This document shows, piece after piece, positions 45,948 through 57,178 of a stretch of 64,000 nucleotides of DNA. The position numbers and the translations under genes were made by a program. The notes beneath the pieces were generated by a model. That model was not told the origin of the DNA. It saw nothing but the letters and a program-made list of their open reading frames with translations, and ran no database searches. The stretch comes from an uncultured Synechococcus sp. (lineage in GTDB: Bacteria > Cyanobacteriota > Cyanobacteriia > PCC-6307 > Cyanobiaceae), in the NCBI GenBank assembly GCA_913049535.1, contig CAJWYF010000008.1:1-64000 (forward strand), in the 5' to 3' direction. How positions within the stretch are numbered: position 1 is the stretch's first letter; the number at the start of each line of letters is the position of its first letter.

Positions 45948-46304
45948 ATGGCTTGATGCAGCAGTCAACCGCCGAACTGTCTGCGGAAAGAGCCGGTTGC
46001 TGTTGTGAAAAATCTGAGGAAGAAAGAACCACAGGATGGAGCCCCCATCTCCCCAGGCTGGGGAAATGGGGGAGAAGCCGCTGACTCTCCCAAGCTGGAG
46101 ATCACCACTCCACAACGCCATGGCCGTCAGTTCCCTGCTGACTTCTGCCATGCAGCCGTTTTCCCCCGTCTCCCCAGGCCCTACGACGGCTGTTTTATTC
46201 GTTCTTCTTCTTGAACTCTTGAAAGAACTTCAGAAGAGCCTGGGAAACGCGTTGCGGTTTAGCCAGTCGTGTGGAAGCTTGGTAGCGCCTGAAGCCGCAT
46301 TGGG
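45948..46304. other. Non-coding region upstream of dnaN, candidate replication origin
   Basis: The longest stretch without a convincing gene. It holds two near-identical 18-base direct repeats, CCCCCRTCTCCCCAGGCY, at 46042-46059 and 46163-46180. The first forms a strong hairpin with ATGGGGG at 46066-46072. CAGCCGT (46153-46159) pairs with ACGGCTG (46186-46192) before TTTTATT, terminator-like. TGTGAAAAA at 46004-46012 and TGTGGAAGC at 46270-46278 are imperfect DnaA-box-like words (reverse of TTTTCCACA). Short reading frames here have no family-like features. The dnaN promoter must also lie here. Confidence 0.45.
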
Positions 46305-47444
46305 ATGAAACTGGTCTGCAGCCAAGCGGAACTGAACGGCAGTCTTCAGCTGGTCAGCCGGGCTATTGCCGGTCGTCCCACCCACCCGGTGCTGGCCAAT
46401 GTCCTGGTCACCGCTGACGCTGCAGCCGGCAGGCTCAGCCTGACGGGCTTTGATCTGAGCCTCGGCATCCAGACCAGTTTCCCGGCGGTGGTGGAAGCCA
46501 GTGGTGCCATCACCCTGCCGGCCAAGCTGCTCACCGACATCGTCAGCCGACTGCCGTCGGAAGGTCCCATCACCCTGGCCTGCCCTGAAGGCGAAGAGCA
46601 GACCGAGCTCTCAGCGTTGACCGGGAGCTACCAGATGCGGGGTCTCTCCGCTGAAGATTTCCCTGAGTTGCCCCTGGCTCAGAACGGCCAGCCCCTCCTG
46701 CTGAGCGGCGAAGCGTTTGCTGAAGGACTGCGCAGCACGCTGTTTGCCAGCAGTAGCGATGAATCCAAACAGATCCTCACCGGTATCCACCTCAAGGTGG
46801 AAAACGGCGGACTGGAGTTTGCTGCCACCGATGGACACCGCCTGGCGGTGCGCCGCAACGCCGCTGGCGGGCAGGAGGGGACCGATTCCTTTGCGGTCAC
46901 GGTTCCCGCCCGTTCCCTGCGCGAGCTTGAGCGTCTGCTCTCGGCTCGCCCTTCAGAAGAGGCCATCAGCCTGTTCTGTGATCGCGGCCAGGTGGTCTTC
47001 CTCTGGGCGGATCAGGTGTTGACCAGCCGCACGCTCGAGGGCACCTACCCCAATTACGGCCAGCTGATTCCTGACAGTTTCGGCCGTTCCATCAGCGTCG
47101 AGCGCAAGCCCTTCATGGCGGCCTTGGAGCGCATCGCGGTGCTGGCCGATCAGCACAACAACGTCGTCAAACTCACCGCTGAACCGGCCAATGCCCAGCT
47201 CCAGCTCAGCGCTGATGCCCTGGATGTCGGTAGTGGCTCGGAAGCCTTGCCCGCCCGCATCGAGGGCGACGAGATCGCCATGGCGTTCAACGTCCGCTAC
47301 CTCCTGGAAGGCCTCAAGGCGATGCCCGATGCTGAGGTCCGTCTTAATCTCAACACCCCCACCAGTCCTGCGGTGCTGAGTGCAGCTGACGCAGATGCCA
47401 GCGGCTTCACCTATCTGGTGATGCCGGTGCAGATCCGCAGCTGA
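46305..47444 (+). CDS. dnaN: DNA polymerase III subunit beta (sliding clamp)
   Basis: 379 aa. Three repeated clamp domains: KLVCSQAELNGSLQLVSRAIAGRPTHPVLANVL at the start, then ILTGIHLKVENGGLEFAATDGHRLAVRR in domain 2 and the C-terminal FNVRYLLEGLKAMPDAEVRLNLNTPTSPAVL and YLVMPVQIRS, whose (V/I)MP(V/I)R-type end is the peptide-binding pocket. The clamp tethers DNA polymerase III. In Synechococcus and Prochlorococcus this gene conventionally opens the chromosome map. No dnaA is adjacent. Confidence 0.97.
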   Translation: MKLVCSQAELNGSLQLVSRAIAGRPTHPVLANVLVTADAAAGRLSLTGFDLSLGIQTSFPAVVEASGAITLPAKLLTDIVSRLPSEGPITLACPEGEEQTELSALTGSYQMRGLSAEDFPELPLAQNGQPLLLSGEAFAEGLRSTLFASSSDESKQILTGIHLKVENGGLEFAATDGHRLAVRRNAAGGQEGTDSFAVTVPARSLRELERLLSARPSEEAISLFCDRGQVVFLWADQVLTSRTLEGTYPNYGQLIPDSFGRSISVERKPFMAALERIAVLADQHNNVVKLTAEPANAQLQLSADALDVGSGSEALPARIEGDEIAMAFNVRYLLEGLKAMPDAEVRLNLNTPTSPAVLSAADADASGFTYLVMPVQIRS

Positions 47445-47460
47445 GCGCCGGCAGGAACCG

Positions 47461-48198
47461 ATGGTGCCTCCTCGTCAGATTCTGATCAGCGATCTGTTGC
47501 GGGCCCGCATCCGCGATGGTCTCGGCCAGGACCTGGGCGTCGGTCATCAGATTTGGATGCATCCCCCCTGTCACCGTCTGCTGGGCTGGAGTTCCAGGCC
47601 TTCGGCCTTCGGGCCTCACCGAATGGTCTGGCGCCTTGATCAACTGCTGCAGCTCGAGGAGGGAGAAGCCCTGGTCGAGGGGGATCCTTGCGACTCCGAG
47701 CAGAGCACTCTGGATCTGCTGCCGACGCTGCTGGATGCTGCCCTGTTGGGTCGCGGCGAGCGCACGCTGGGGCGCCTGGTGGATGGGGTGGTGAATCGTG
47801 CCAATGGCCGTATTGAGTACTACCTGGTGGCCCGCAGTGATCCCCGGCTGCCGGGCAGCAGTCGCTGGCGCCTGGAGCCCGACCGGCTGATCGATCAGCA
47901 ACCCGGTCAGGTGCAGGCTGCTTTGGAGGAGCTGGATGACCTGCCGCTGGATCGCGCCAGCATCCGTCAGCAGGTGTTGCGCCGTAGCCGTCAGTGGCGC
48001 GAGCAGGTGCCTGACTCGGTGGATGGGTTGGAAGACCGTCTGCGCTCCTGGGGGCAGCGCCTCTGGGATGGTGGTGAGGATCTGATCGAGCGCTGGCGGG
48101 AAGACGATCTGCCCCCGCAGCCGGAGCGGCGTGATTCGCGCCCGCGTGATCGCACCCGTGACTGGGACGATGAGCCCGATGGGGATCCCTGGATCTGA
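47461..48198 (+). CDS. Conserved hypothetical protein, PRC-barrel-like
   Basis: 245 aa. Residues 20-140 contain small beta-rich blocks (LGRLVDGVVNRANGRIEYYLVARSDPRLPGSSRWRLEPDRLI) similar to PRC-barrel domains that bind ribosomal or photosynthetic partners; this is a tentative match. The C-terminal 60 residues are strongly charged and low in complexity (QPERRDSRPRDRTRDWDDEPDGDPW), predicting disorder. It sits between dnaN (16 bases) and purL (40 bases) on the same strand, a position I recall as conserved in picocyanobacteria. Confidence 0.75.
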   Translation: MVPPRQILISDLLRARIRDGLGQDLGVGHQIWMHPPCHRLLGWSSRPSAFGPHRMVWRLDQLLQLEEGEALVEGDPCDSEQSTLDLLPTLLDAALLGRGERTLGRLVDGVVNRANGRIEYYLVARSDPRLPGSSRWRLEPDRLIDQQPGQVQAALEELDDLPLDRASIRQQVLRRSRQWREQVPDSVDGLEDRLRSWGQRLWDGGEDLIERWREDDLPPQPERRDSRPRDRTRDWDDEPDGDPWI

Positions 48199-48238
48199 GC
48201 TCATCCAGACTGGTGCAATCCGTTGAGCTGCAAAGCCC

Positions 48239-50614
48239 TTGGTCTCCACCCCTGCCCCCGGTGCTTCCGCCTTTGATCAGGCCCCAGCCGCCATTGCGGC
48301 CCAGGTCAAACAGGAGGGACTGACCCGTGAGGATTACAACGAGATCGTTCGTCGCTTAGGCCGGCATCCGAATCGCGCCGAACTGGGGATGTTCGGTGTC
48401 ATGTGGTCAGAGCACTGCTGCTACCGCAATTCACGGCCGTTGCTCAAGCAGTTTCCGACCGAGGGTCCGCGCATCCTGGTGGGCCCCGGTGAGAACGCCG
48501 GGGTCGTTGATCTTGGTGAGGGGCATCGCCTCGCCTTCAAGATCGAAAGCCACAATCACCCCTCAGCGGTGGAACCGTTTCAAGGGGCAGCCACCGGTGT
48601 GGGCGGCATCTTGCGGGACATCTTCACCATGGGAGCCCGCCCCCTGGCCCTGTTGGATGCCTTGCGTTTTGGTCCCCTTGAGGATCCTCGCAACGCTGGG
48701 CTGATGGAGGGGGTCGTCGCCGGCATTGCCCATTACGGCAACTGCGTCGGGGTGCCCACCGTGGGCGGTGAGGTGGCGTTTGATCCGAGCTACAGCGGCA
48801 ACCCCCTGGTCAATGCCATGGCGTTGGGGCTGATGGAGACCGAGGAGATCGTGCGTTCCGGTGCTTCGGGGGTGGGCAATCCCGTCGTTTACGTGGGCAG
48901 CACCACCGGCCGCGATGGCATGGGGGGCGCCAGCTTTGCCAGCGCCGAACTCAGTGAGGACTCTCTGGATGATCGCCCTGCGGTTCAGGTGGGGGATCCA
49001 TTCCTCGAGAAGGGGCTGATTGAAGCCTGCCTGGAGGCGTTCAAAAGTGGTGATGTCGTCGCAGCCCAGGACATGGGTGCCGCCGGCCTCACATGCAGCT
49101 GTGCCGAGATGGCGGCCAAGGGCGATGTCGGCATCGAGCTGGATTTGGATCTGGTGCCAGCCCGCGAGAGCGGGATGACGGCTTACGAGTACCTGCTCTC
49201 GGAATCCCAGGAGCGCATGTTGTTTGTGGTCGAGCAGGGCCGCGAACAGCCTCTGATGCAGCGCTTCCGCCGCTGGGGACTGCAGGCTGCTGTCGTCGGC
49301 CGTGTGCTGGAAGAGCCTGTGGTGCGCGTGTTGCAGCAGGGACAGGTGGCCGCTGAAGTGCCTTCGCGGGCCTTGGCAGAAGACACACCGATCAACCGCC
49401 GGGCCCTGCTGGAGCAGCCCCCTGAATCGATTCAGCAGCACTGGCGTTGGAGTGAGCAGATGCTGCCTGCGCTGCAGGCCGCTGAGGTGCCTGAGGTGCT
49501 GTTGGCGCTGTTGGATGACCCCACCATCGCCAGCAAACGCTGGGTCTGGCGCCAGTACGACCATCAGGTGCAGGCCAATACCGTCGTCCCGCCTGGTGGC
49601 GCCGATGCGGCGGTGGTGCGTCTGCGTCCCCAGGAGGGAGAGCGGGCGCTGCAAGCCAGCGGGCGTGGTGTGGCCGCAACGGTGGATTGCCCCAACCGCT
49701 GGGTGGCGCTTGATCCCGAGCGCGGTGGCATGGCGGCCGTGGCAGAGGCGGCGCGGAACCTCAGTTGCGTGGGCGCTGAGCCCGTGGCGGTCACGGACAA
49801 TCTCAATTTCCCCTCTCCAGAGACGCCGACGGGGTACTGGCAGTTGGCGATGGCCTGTCAGGGCTTAGCGGAGGGTTGCCGCGCGCTGGCGACACCGGTC
49901 ACCGGTGGCAATGTTTCGCTCTACAACGACACGCGTCTGCCCGATGGGCGGGTCCAGCCGATTCAGCCCACGCCTGTGGTTGGCATGGTGGGCCTGGTGG
50001 AGCGGCTTGAGCGGCTGGTGGGCCTGGCGTGGCCCCAGCCTGAGCAGGAGGCTGCGGCCCATCAGGTGCTGCTCTTGGGTCTGCCTTTGGACTGTGGTGC
50101 TGAGGACGACCGGCTTGGTCTGGCGGGCAGCAGCTACCTGCAGGTGCGCCATGGCTTGTGCACCGGCCGCCCACCGCGTCCGGACCTGGACTTTGAGCGG
50201 CAGGTGCAGGGGGCGCTGCGGGCCGCCATTGCCCAGGGTCTGGTGAGTGCAGCCCATGATCTCTCTGATGGTGGGTTGCTGGTGGCGGCCTCAGAGATGG
50301 CGATGGCGGCCGGTTGCGGTGCCCAGCTGGAGCTGCCGAGCTCTGCGCTGCGGCTTGAGCGTTTGTTGTTTGCCGAAGGCGGTGCCCGGATCCTGGTGAG
50401 CGTCAGCCCGGATCAGCAGCAGGACCTGGAGTCCATGCTCCGGTCCCAGGGCTGCCCCAGCCAGTGGTTGGGACGTGTGCAGCAGGACCCCCAGCTGGTG
50501 GTGCGTCAGGCTGGAAGCACGCTGGTGGACCTGCCCCTGATCAGCCTGCACGATGCTCACGATCAAGGGCTGCCGCGGCGCCTGCAACAGCAAGCCCTCG
50601 GGCACAATGGTTAA
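48239..50614 (+). CDS. purL: Phosphoribosylformylglycinamidine synthase, large subunit PurL
   Basis: 791 aa, the small-PurL (Bacillus/archaeal) type that works with PurQ and PurS. It makes FGAM from FGAR and ATP. Signature regions are [73 protein letters not shown] and the second-half [11 protein letters not shown] and [19 protein letters not shown]. The start is a TTG at 48239. purF follows after 6 bases, so the two are co-transcribed. purQ and purS are not in the window. Confidence 0.96.
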   Translation: MVSTPAPGASAFDQAPAAIAAQVKQEGLTREDYNEIVRRLGRHPNRAELGMFGVMWSEHCCYRNSRPLLKQFPTEGPRILVGPGENAGVVDLGEGHRLAFKIESHNHPSAVEPFQGAATGVGGILRDIFTMGARPLALLDALRFGPLEDPRNAGLMEGVVAGIAHYGNCVGVPTVGGEVAFDPSYSGNPLVNAMALGLMETEEIVRSGASGVGNPVVYVGSTTGRDGMGGASFASAELSEDSLDDRPAVQVGDPFLEKGLIEACLEAFKSGDVVAAQDMGAAGLTCSCAEMAAKGDVGIELDLDLVPARESGMTAYEYLLSESQERMLFVVEQGREQPLMQRFRRWGLQAAVVGRVLEEPVVRVLQQGQVAAEVPSRALAEDTPINRRALLEQPPESIQQHWRWSEQMLPALQAAEVPEVLLALLDDPTIASKRWVWRQYDHQVQANTVVPPGGADAAVVRLRPQEGERALQASGRGVAATVDCPNRWVALDPERGGMAAVAEAARNLSCVGAEPVAVTDNLNFPSPETPTGYWQLAMACQGLAEGCRALATPVTGGNVSLYNDTRLPDGRVQPIQPTPVVGMVGLVERLERLVGLAWPQPEQEAAAHQVLLLGLPLDCGAEDDRLGLAGSSYLQVRHGLCTGRPPRPDLDFERQVQGALRAAIAQGLVSAAHDLSDGGLLVAASEMAMAAGCGAQLELPSSALRLERLLFAEGGARILVSVSPDQQQDLESMLRSQGCPSQWLGRVQQDPQLVVRQAGSTLVDLPLISLHDAHDQGLPRRLQQQALGHNG

Positions 50615-50620
50615 GCAATT

Positions 50621-52109
<1,489 letters not shown>

Positions 52110-52120
<11 letters not shown>

Positions 52121-54572
52121 TCAAGGGGATCAGCTCCTCAACAGCTTGCGTTTTGGGGAGCTCCAGCTGGGTGCCTGAGCCTCGCCCATCCTCGACAGCC
52201 AGCGCAGTGGTGTTCACCCGCATGCTGCCGCCTGAGGTGCAGACGCTGACCATGGTGGTGGTGGCCCGCAGATCCACCAGTTGATCAGAACGTTCGCTGA
52301 AGCGCAGTCCGATCTCGCCGAGATCACCTCGCTGGCAGCGGCGCAGGCTGCCCATGGCCAGACGCTTGAGTTGCCCCTGCTGGCTGATGAGCAGCAGGTC
52401 ACCGCCGGAAGCCGCCGCCGCGGCACCCACGATCGATTCGCCCGGCAGCAGTCGCATCAGCACGGGACCCTGGGCGGTGCGTCCCATCAGCGGTACGGCG
52501 CTGTCATCAATGGGCAGGCGCAGCATGCGTCCGGTGCTGCTGGCCACGGCCAGGTCCTCACCGCTGCGGCACAGCACCGCCCGCTCGAGCTGAACACCGT
52601 CCTTGAGTTTCAACACCGAGGTGGCACGGCCTGACAGATCCCGCAGGTCAGCTCCGGCCAGACGCTTGAAGCGGCCGTCGCTGCTGAGCAGACCGATGCT
52701 GAAATCCGTATCGCCCGGTGGCAGCAGGATCACATCCACCACCTGTTCGGTCTGACCGGTGACGCTGTCCGGCAGGAATTTGTCGAGCGCACCGGGCTGT
52801 TGGGCTGCAAATTCCCAGCGCAGCGCCGCCACCCGCCCTCCGCTGGTGAAGGCCAGAAGTTGGGGAACCGGTTGCACCGGCAGGATCAGCCGCGCGCAGG
52901 CACCGTGCTCACCGAAGGGAACCGCGTCCTGCAGATGCAGGCGCCCCAGCATCTGCGGACTGGCGATGCGCAGCAGGCCATCGTTTTGCAGCAGCAGGCT
53001 GTGATCACTGCTGATTGTCGCCAGGGCCTGCTGGCGTTGCATTTCGGTGTTGGGTCGTTGCGCCGCGGCCCGTTGCGCCACCAGGTCATCACCCCCTTCC
53101 TGCAGCCGGGTGCGCCGGGGGGAGGCGTAGCGCTTGCGCAGACTCTTGAGCTCATCGACCAGGGTGTCGAGCAGGGTGCCGCGGTCATCCAACAGATGCC
53201 GCAGGCGTCCCTGCTCCTGGCGCAGCTCGCCTAGTTCCTGGCGCAGGCTTTCCTGCTCAAGCCCCGTCAGGCGCCGCAGCGGCATAGCGAGCACGGCATC
53301 GGCCTGCCGCTCGCTCAGATCCAGCCTTACCTGCAGGCTGGCCCGTGCGGTGGCTGCATCGCGGGCGTTCTGAATCATCTGGATCACCTCGGCCAGGGCA
53401 TCGAGGGCCTTGATCAGACCCTCCACCACCTCGAGCCGTTCTTCGCAGCGGCGCAGGGCATAACGGGTGCGCCGCACCATCGTCAGTTCCCGGTACTCCA
53501 GGAACTGCGTCAGCAGCTGACGCAGGCTCAATTGCAGCGGCTGCCCATTCACCAGCGCCAGCAGGATCGCGCCGAAGTTCGATTGCAGGGCTGTGCGTTT
53601 GTGCAGTTCAGCCAGCACCTGTTCTGGATTGGCATCACGGCGCAGCTCCACCACGACCCGCATCCCCTCGCGGTCGCTTTCATCGCGGATGTCGGCAATG
53701 CCGGCCACCTTGCCGTCATTGACCTGTTCGGCCAGTTTTTCAATCCAGCCGGCTTTGCTGAGTTGGTAGGGCAACTCGGTGATCACCACCGCATTGCGTT
53801 TATGGCGTCCCTTCCCTGGCTGGACTTCCTCAACGTGGGCCACCCCGCGCATCGGGATGCTGCCGCGGCCGTTGAGATAGGTGTCCCGCACCCCACTGCC
53901 CGTGAGGACCACCCCACCTGAGGGGAAATCAGGTCCTGGGATCAGCTCCAGCAGCTTTTCATCGCTGAGCTCGGGATTGCGGGTCAGGGCCACCAGGGCA
54001 TCGACCACCTCGCCCAGGTTGTGTGGCGGGATGCTGGTCGCCATGCCCACGGCAATCCCGGTGCAGCCGTTCAGCAGCAGAAACGGCAGTTGGGCGGGAA
54101 GAACGGTGGGTTCCTGCTGGGAGCCATCGAAGTTGGGGGCGAAATCGACGGTGTCATTGCCGATTTCTTCCAGCATTCCCTGGTGGGATATGGGCGCCAG
54201 GCGGGTCTCGGTGTACCGCATGGCCGCCGGTGGGTCGTCGTCCACCGAGCCGAAGTTGCCGTGGCCATCGAGCAATGGGTGCCGGCAACCGAAGGTCTGC
54301 ACCTGCCGCACCAGCGCGTCATAGACGGCCTGGTCGCCATGGGGGTGGTACTTGCCCAGCACATCACCCACCACCCGGGCGCACTTGCGGTAAGGGCGAT
54401 CTGGTGTGAGCCCCAGCTCGTGCATCGCATAAAGAATCCTGCGCTGCACCGGCTTGAGGCCATCCCGCACATCGGGAAGGGCTCGTCCCACGATCACGCT
54501 CATCGCGTATTCGAGATACGAGCGCTGCATCTCCTGATGCAGGGAAATCGGAACGATGCGCTCGTCCGCCAT
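52110..54572 (-). CDS. gyrA: DNA gyrase / topoisomerase IV subunit A-type protein
   Basis: 820 aa, breakage-reunion subunit of a type IIA topoisomerase. The catalytic Tyr is Y120 in [10 protein letters not shown]. The quinolone region reads [16 protein letters not shown], so Gln81 replaces the Ser83 equivalent of E. coli GyrA. The QRRGGKG-type GyrA box that starts the C-terminal wrapping domain is not found; the nearest is a degenerate RRCQRGDLG late in the protein. The C-terminal beta-propeller blades are otherwise recognisable. It may be the second GyrA/ParC paralogue of cyanobacteria rather than the main gyrase subunit. Confidence 0.9.
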
Positions 54573-54620
54573 GCGGCGTGGGTCAGGCCCGAACAGTGGC
54601 GCTCAGCCTACAGATGCTGA

Positions 54621-55508
54621 TCAGGAATCTTCAAAGGTGGCCAGGCCCTTGGCGCGATTCACAGCGCTCTTGAGCCGCTCGTCTTTGAACATCTCAGCGG
54701 TCACCTCCCGCAGCTTGGGGCCCCACAGCTGGTCTTTTTGAAAAGCACCCAGGACGTAGTCCGGCTGCTTGATCAGGGCCTGCACCGCCAGCCCGACCAC
54801 ATCAGCTGAGGTGTCACCGTCGGCATAGAGGGCCGCGGCCAGGGCCAGGGTCGGCTCGGCTTCTCCTGAACTGAGATCCACCGCGCGTCGCCAGCGGCCG
54901 ATGGCGGCGCTGGTGTTGCCCTGCTCGTAGAGAACGATCCCCTGGTTGTTGACCGCTTCCCAGAAGTCCTCCCGCAGGCCAGAGGCCTTCTCGAAGGAGC
55001 GCAGGGCAGGACCCAGTTCGTTCAGCTTGATCTGAGCATTGCCCAGATCGAAGTAAGCACCTGGGTTTTTAGGGTCCAGTCGCAGCCCTTCCCGCAGCAA
55101 TTTCTGGGCGGTTTCAGGTTTTTCATTGCGCAGATTCAGGGCGCCTTCGGCGAACCAGACCCCAGGGTTTTTGGGATCCAGCTCTTTGGCCCGGCCAAGG
55201 GCTTCTTCGGCCCGCTGGGTCTGTTCGGCTTTGTTTTTGTCGTTGGTGCTGCGCAGTTCCGCCTCGGCGAGCACCAGCCAGGCCCGTGGATCTTTCGGCA
55301 GCAGCTGCACGGCCAGCAGCCCCAGTCGACGGGCCTCCTCCACCTGGCCGATCCGCAACAGTCCAGCTGCTGCACCGGCGATGTTGAGACCGGCGTCGTT
55401 CAGCTCTTCCGTTGAAGGCAAAAACACGTAGGGCACCAGGGCCCGTGCTGGCAAAGGGGCACACCAGAGCGCAGCAGCAGCGATCAGGGGTGGCAGCCAT
55501 CCACGCAT
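54621..55508 (-). CDS. Exported TPR-repeat protein
   Basis: 295 aa from the ATG at 55508. The first 23 residues form a signal peptide (MRGWLPPLIAAAALWCAPLPARA) with an ARA cleavage site, placing it in the periplasm or lumen. Tandem tetratricopeptide repeats run from about residue 60 to 200 (ELDPKNPGVWFAEGALNLR; RLDPKNPGAYFDLGNAQIKL; LREDFWEAVNNQGIVLYEQG). TPRs bind protein partners; no partner can be named. The frame is open to 55664 but that overlaps queG. It probably follows queG on one transcript. Confidence 0.82.
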   Translation of the reverse strand: MRGWLPPLIAAAALWCAPLPARALVPYVFLPSTEELNDAGLNIAGAAAGLLRIGQVEEARRLGLLAVQLLPKDPRAWLVLAEAELRSTNDKNKAEQTQRAEEALGRAKELDPKNPGVWFAEGALNLRNEKPETAQKLLREGLRLDPKNPGAYFDLGNAQIKLNELGPALRSFEKASGLREDFWEAVNNQGIVLYEQGNTSAAIGRWRRAVDLSSGEAEPTLALAAALYADGDTSADVVGLAVQALIKQPDYVLGAFQKDQLWGPKLREVTAEMFKDERLKSAVNRAKGLATFEDS

Positions 55509-55531
55509 TGCCACTCCCGGCAGACGAGGGC

Positions 55532-56443
55532 TCAGCCTAGGTGCCGCAGATTGCGCCGCCACATCCACGGTTTGATGCGCCGCAGCGCTGAAGCCCGCAA
55601 CTGCTCCCCCCACTGTGTGTCGCTCCAGCTCAGCAGCTCCGCTCTGCTGCTGTTGAGAACCCATGGCCGCGGCTGCACCTGGGGGTCATCACTGGAGCGG
55701 GCCCGCTGCTGATTCCAGGGGCACACCTCCTGACAGATGTCACAACCGGCGATCCAGCCATGGGATGGGACTGGCAACACCGCTTCCCGGTTTTCGATCG
55801 TGTGAAAGGCGATGCAACGCCGGCTGTCCACAACAAAGGGCTCTTTGAGCGCATCGGTGGGACAGGCGGGCAAACAACGGCTGCAACCTCCGCACAAGGG
55901 TTGGGCGGGTTGATCAGCGTCCAGCTCTAGATCGGTGAGCAGGTGGCCCAGCAGCAGCCAGGAGCCATGGCTTGTGCTGATCAGGTTGCCGTTTTTGCCG
56001 ATCCAGCCCAGTCCTGCTTCTTCCGCCCAGGTCTTGTCCATCAGCGGTGCACTGTCGACGCAGGCCCGCCACTGGCAACCGGGTTGCTGTTGATCGAGCC
56101 AGCGCCCCAGGCGCCGCAGCCGCTGATCGATCACTCGGTGGTAATCGCGCCCCCAGCCATAGCGCGCGATGCGAGGGCTGCCGGGCTGCTGATGCGCGTT
56201 GACGTAGTAGTTCAATCCCACAGCCAGCAGGCTGCGCGCCCCCGGTAAGAGGGTCGAGATGGCCTGTCGCCGTGGGTCTCGCATCCAGGCCATGTCGGCC
56301 TGGTGCTCCTGCTCCAACCAGCGCTGCAATGCCGCAGTGCGCAATCGGATGCGCTCCCCACCGGGGATCAAGGCAATCCCGGCAACGGCAAAACCCTCGC
56401 GGATGGCCTGCGCCTTCAGTTGTGCTGCAAGCCCGGCCGGCAC
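55532..56443 (-). CDS. queG: Epoxyqueuosine reductase QueG
   Basis: 303 aa from the GTG at 56443. Reduces epoxyqueuosine to queuosine in tRNA wobble positions, using cobalamin and two [4Fe-4S] clusters. Seen are the N-terminal LKAQAIREGFAVAGIAL block, ADMAWMRDPRRQ, the catalytic-site DSAPLMDKTWAEEAGLGWIGKNGNLI, and the two ferredoxin-like Cys sets CGGCSRCLPACPTDA and CDICQEVCPWN. A longer start at 56578 would run into the divergent gene, so GTG 56443 is preferred. Confidence 0.95.
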   Translation of the reverse strand: MPAGLAAQLKAQAIREGFAVAGIALIPGGERIRLRTAALQRWLEQEHQADMAWMRDPRRQAISTLLPGARSLLAVGLNYYVNAHQQPGSPRIARYGWGRDYHRVIDQRLRRLGRWLDQQQPGCQWRACVDSAPLMDKTWAEEAGLGWIGKNGNLISTSHGSWLLLGHLLTDLELDADQPAQPLCGGCSRCLPACPTDALKEPFVVDSRRCIAFHTIENREAVLPVPSHGWIAGCDICQEVCPWNQQRARSSDDPQVQPRPWVLNSSRAELLSWSDTQWGEQLRASALRRIKPWMWRRNLRHLG

Positions 56444-56474
56444 CCGTACAGTTGCGCCGCTTCTGCATTCTCCC

Positions 56475-57125
56475 GTGCCCGACACCTCTCCTTCCCGCCT
56501 GGCAGGGCTGCTCCGCTGGATCGGCGGGGTGCTGGTGATCCTGCTGGGCTTCGAGCTGCTGGCTGTTCTCGTTGCCAATGCCTGGGACGAGGAGGCTTTC
56601 CGTCAGTTGGTGGTCGACACGTTGATCACCAATGGGCCGATGGCTCTCATTGGTCTGTTGCTGATGCTGCTGGCCTCTCGGATTGATCTGCCAGCCCAGG
56701 GCCGTACGCCCCTGCGTTGGACGGTCATGGCGGTGGGCGGCCTGCTGTCGGTGGCCATGTTCGTCGCGGTGCCCGTGACCATCGCTGGCAATCGGCTGAT
56801 CCAGGCCGATGCTGACCAGGCCGTCACCCAAAAGCGTGGCGAGCTGGAGCGCGCCGAATCAGAGAGCCAGGAGCCCAAGCTGCTGGAGGTGCTCGAGGGT
56901 CAGTTGGTGCAGGCCGGCCAGGTGGCTGCTGATGCCAAGCCGGAGGACAAAAAGGCGCAGGTCCAGGCCCTGATCGACCAACGCCTCGATCAGTTGCGCG
57001 ATCAGCTCACCCAGGCCGAGCGGGCCCGTGATCTGACTATGGGGCAGCGACAGCTCGGCGGAACGGTGGTGGCACTGGTGCTGGCTCTGGCCTTCCTCGC
57101 CGTTGCCTTAGCAGCAGTCCTCTAA
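56475..57125 (+). CDS. Membrane protein with central coiled coil, HpsJ-like
   Basis: 216 aa from a GTG at 56475. Three hydrophobic helices occupy the N-terminal 100 residues (WIGGVLVILLGFELLAVLVA, GPMALIGLLLMLLA, TVMAVGGLLSVAMFVAVPV), followed by a Gln/Glu/Lys-rich coiled coil (residues 110-190) and a final membrane helix (GGTVVALVLALAFLAVALAAVL). The layout resembles HpsJ-like proteins of cyanobacteria, but the name is tentative. It diverges from queG; a DUF502 gene follows on the same strand after 53 bases. Confidence 0.72.
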   Translation: MPDTSPSRLAGLLRWIGGVLVILLGFELLAVLVANAWDEEAFRQLVVDTLITNGPMALIGLLLMLLASRIDLPAQGRTPLRWTVMAVGGLLSVAMFVAVPVTIAGNRLIQADADQAVTQKRGELERAESESQEPKLLEVLEGQLVQAGQVAADAKPEDKKAQVQALIDQRLDQLRDQLTQAERARDLTMGQRQLGGTVVALVLALAFLAVALAAVL

Positions 57126-57178
57126 GCGGGGGACGCCCGTCGCTAAGTTGCAAAGGCGTTTTTGTACGCGTTGCTGCT

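Noticed and set aside
46005-46308. Short frames in the gap before dnaN (70-90 codons on both strands)
   Set aside because: Pro/Ser-rich or repetitive translations, no ribosome site, and the sequence is better explained by hairpins and direct repeats.
48563-49654. A 363-codon frame opposite purL
   Set aside because: Mirror of a well-supported purL; His/Gln-rich.
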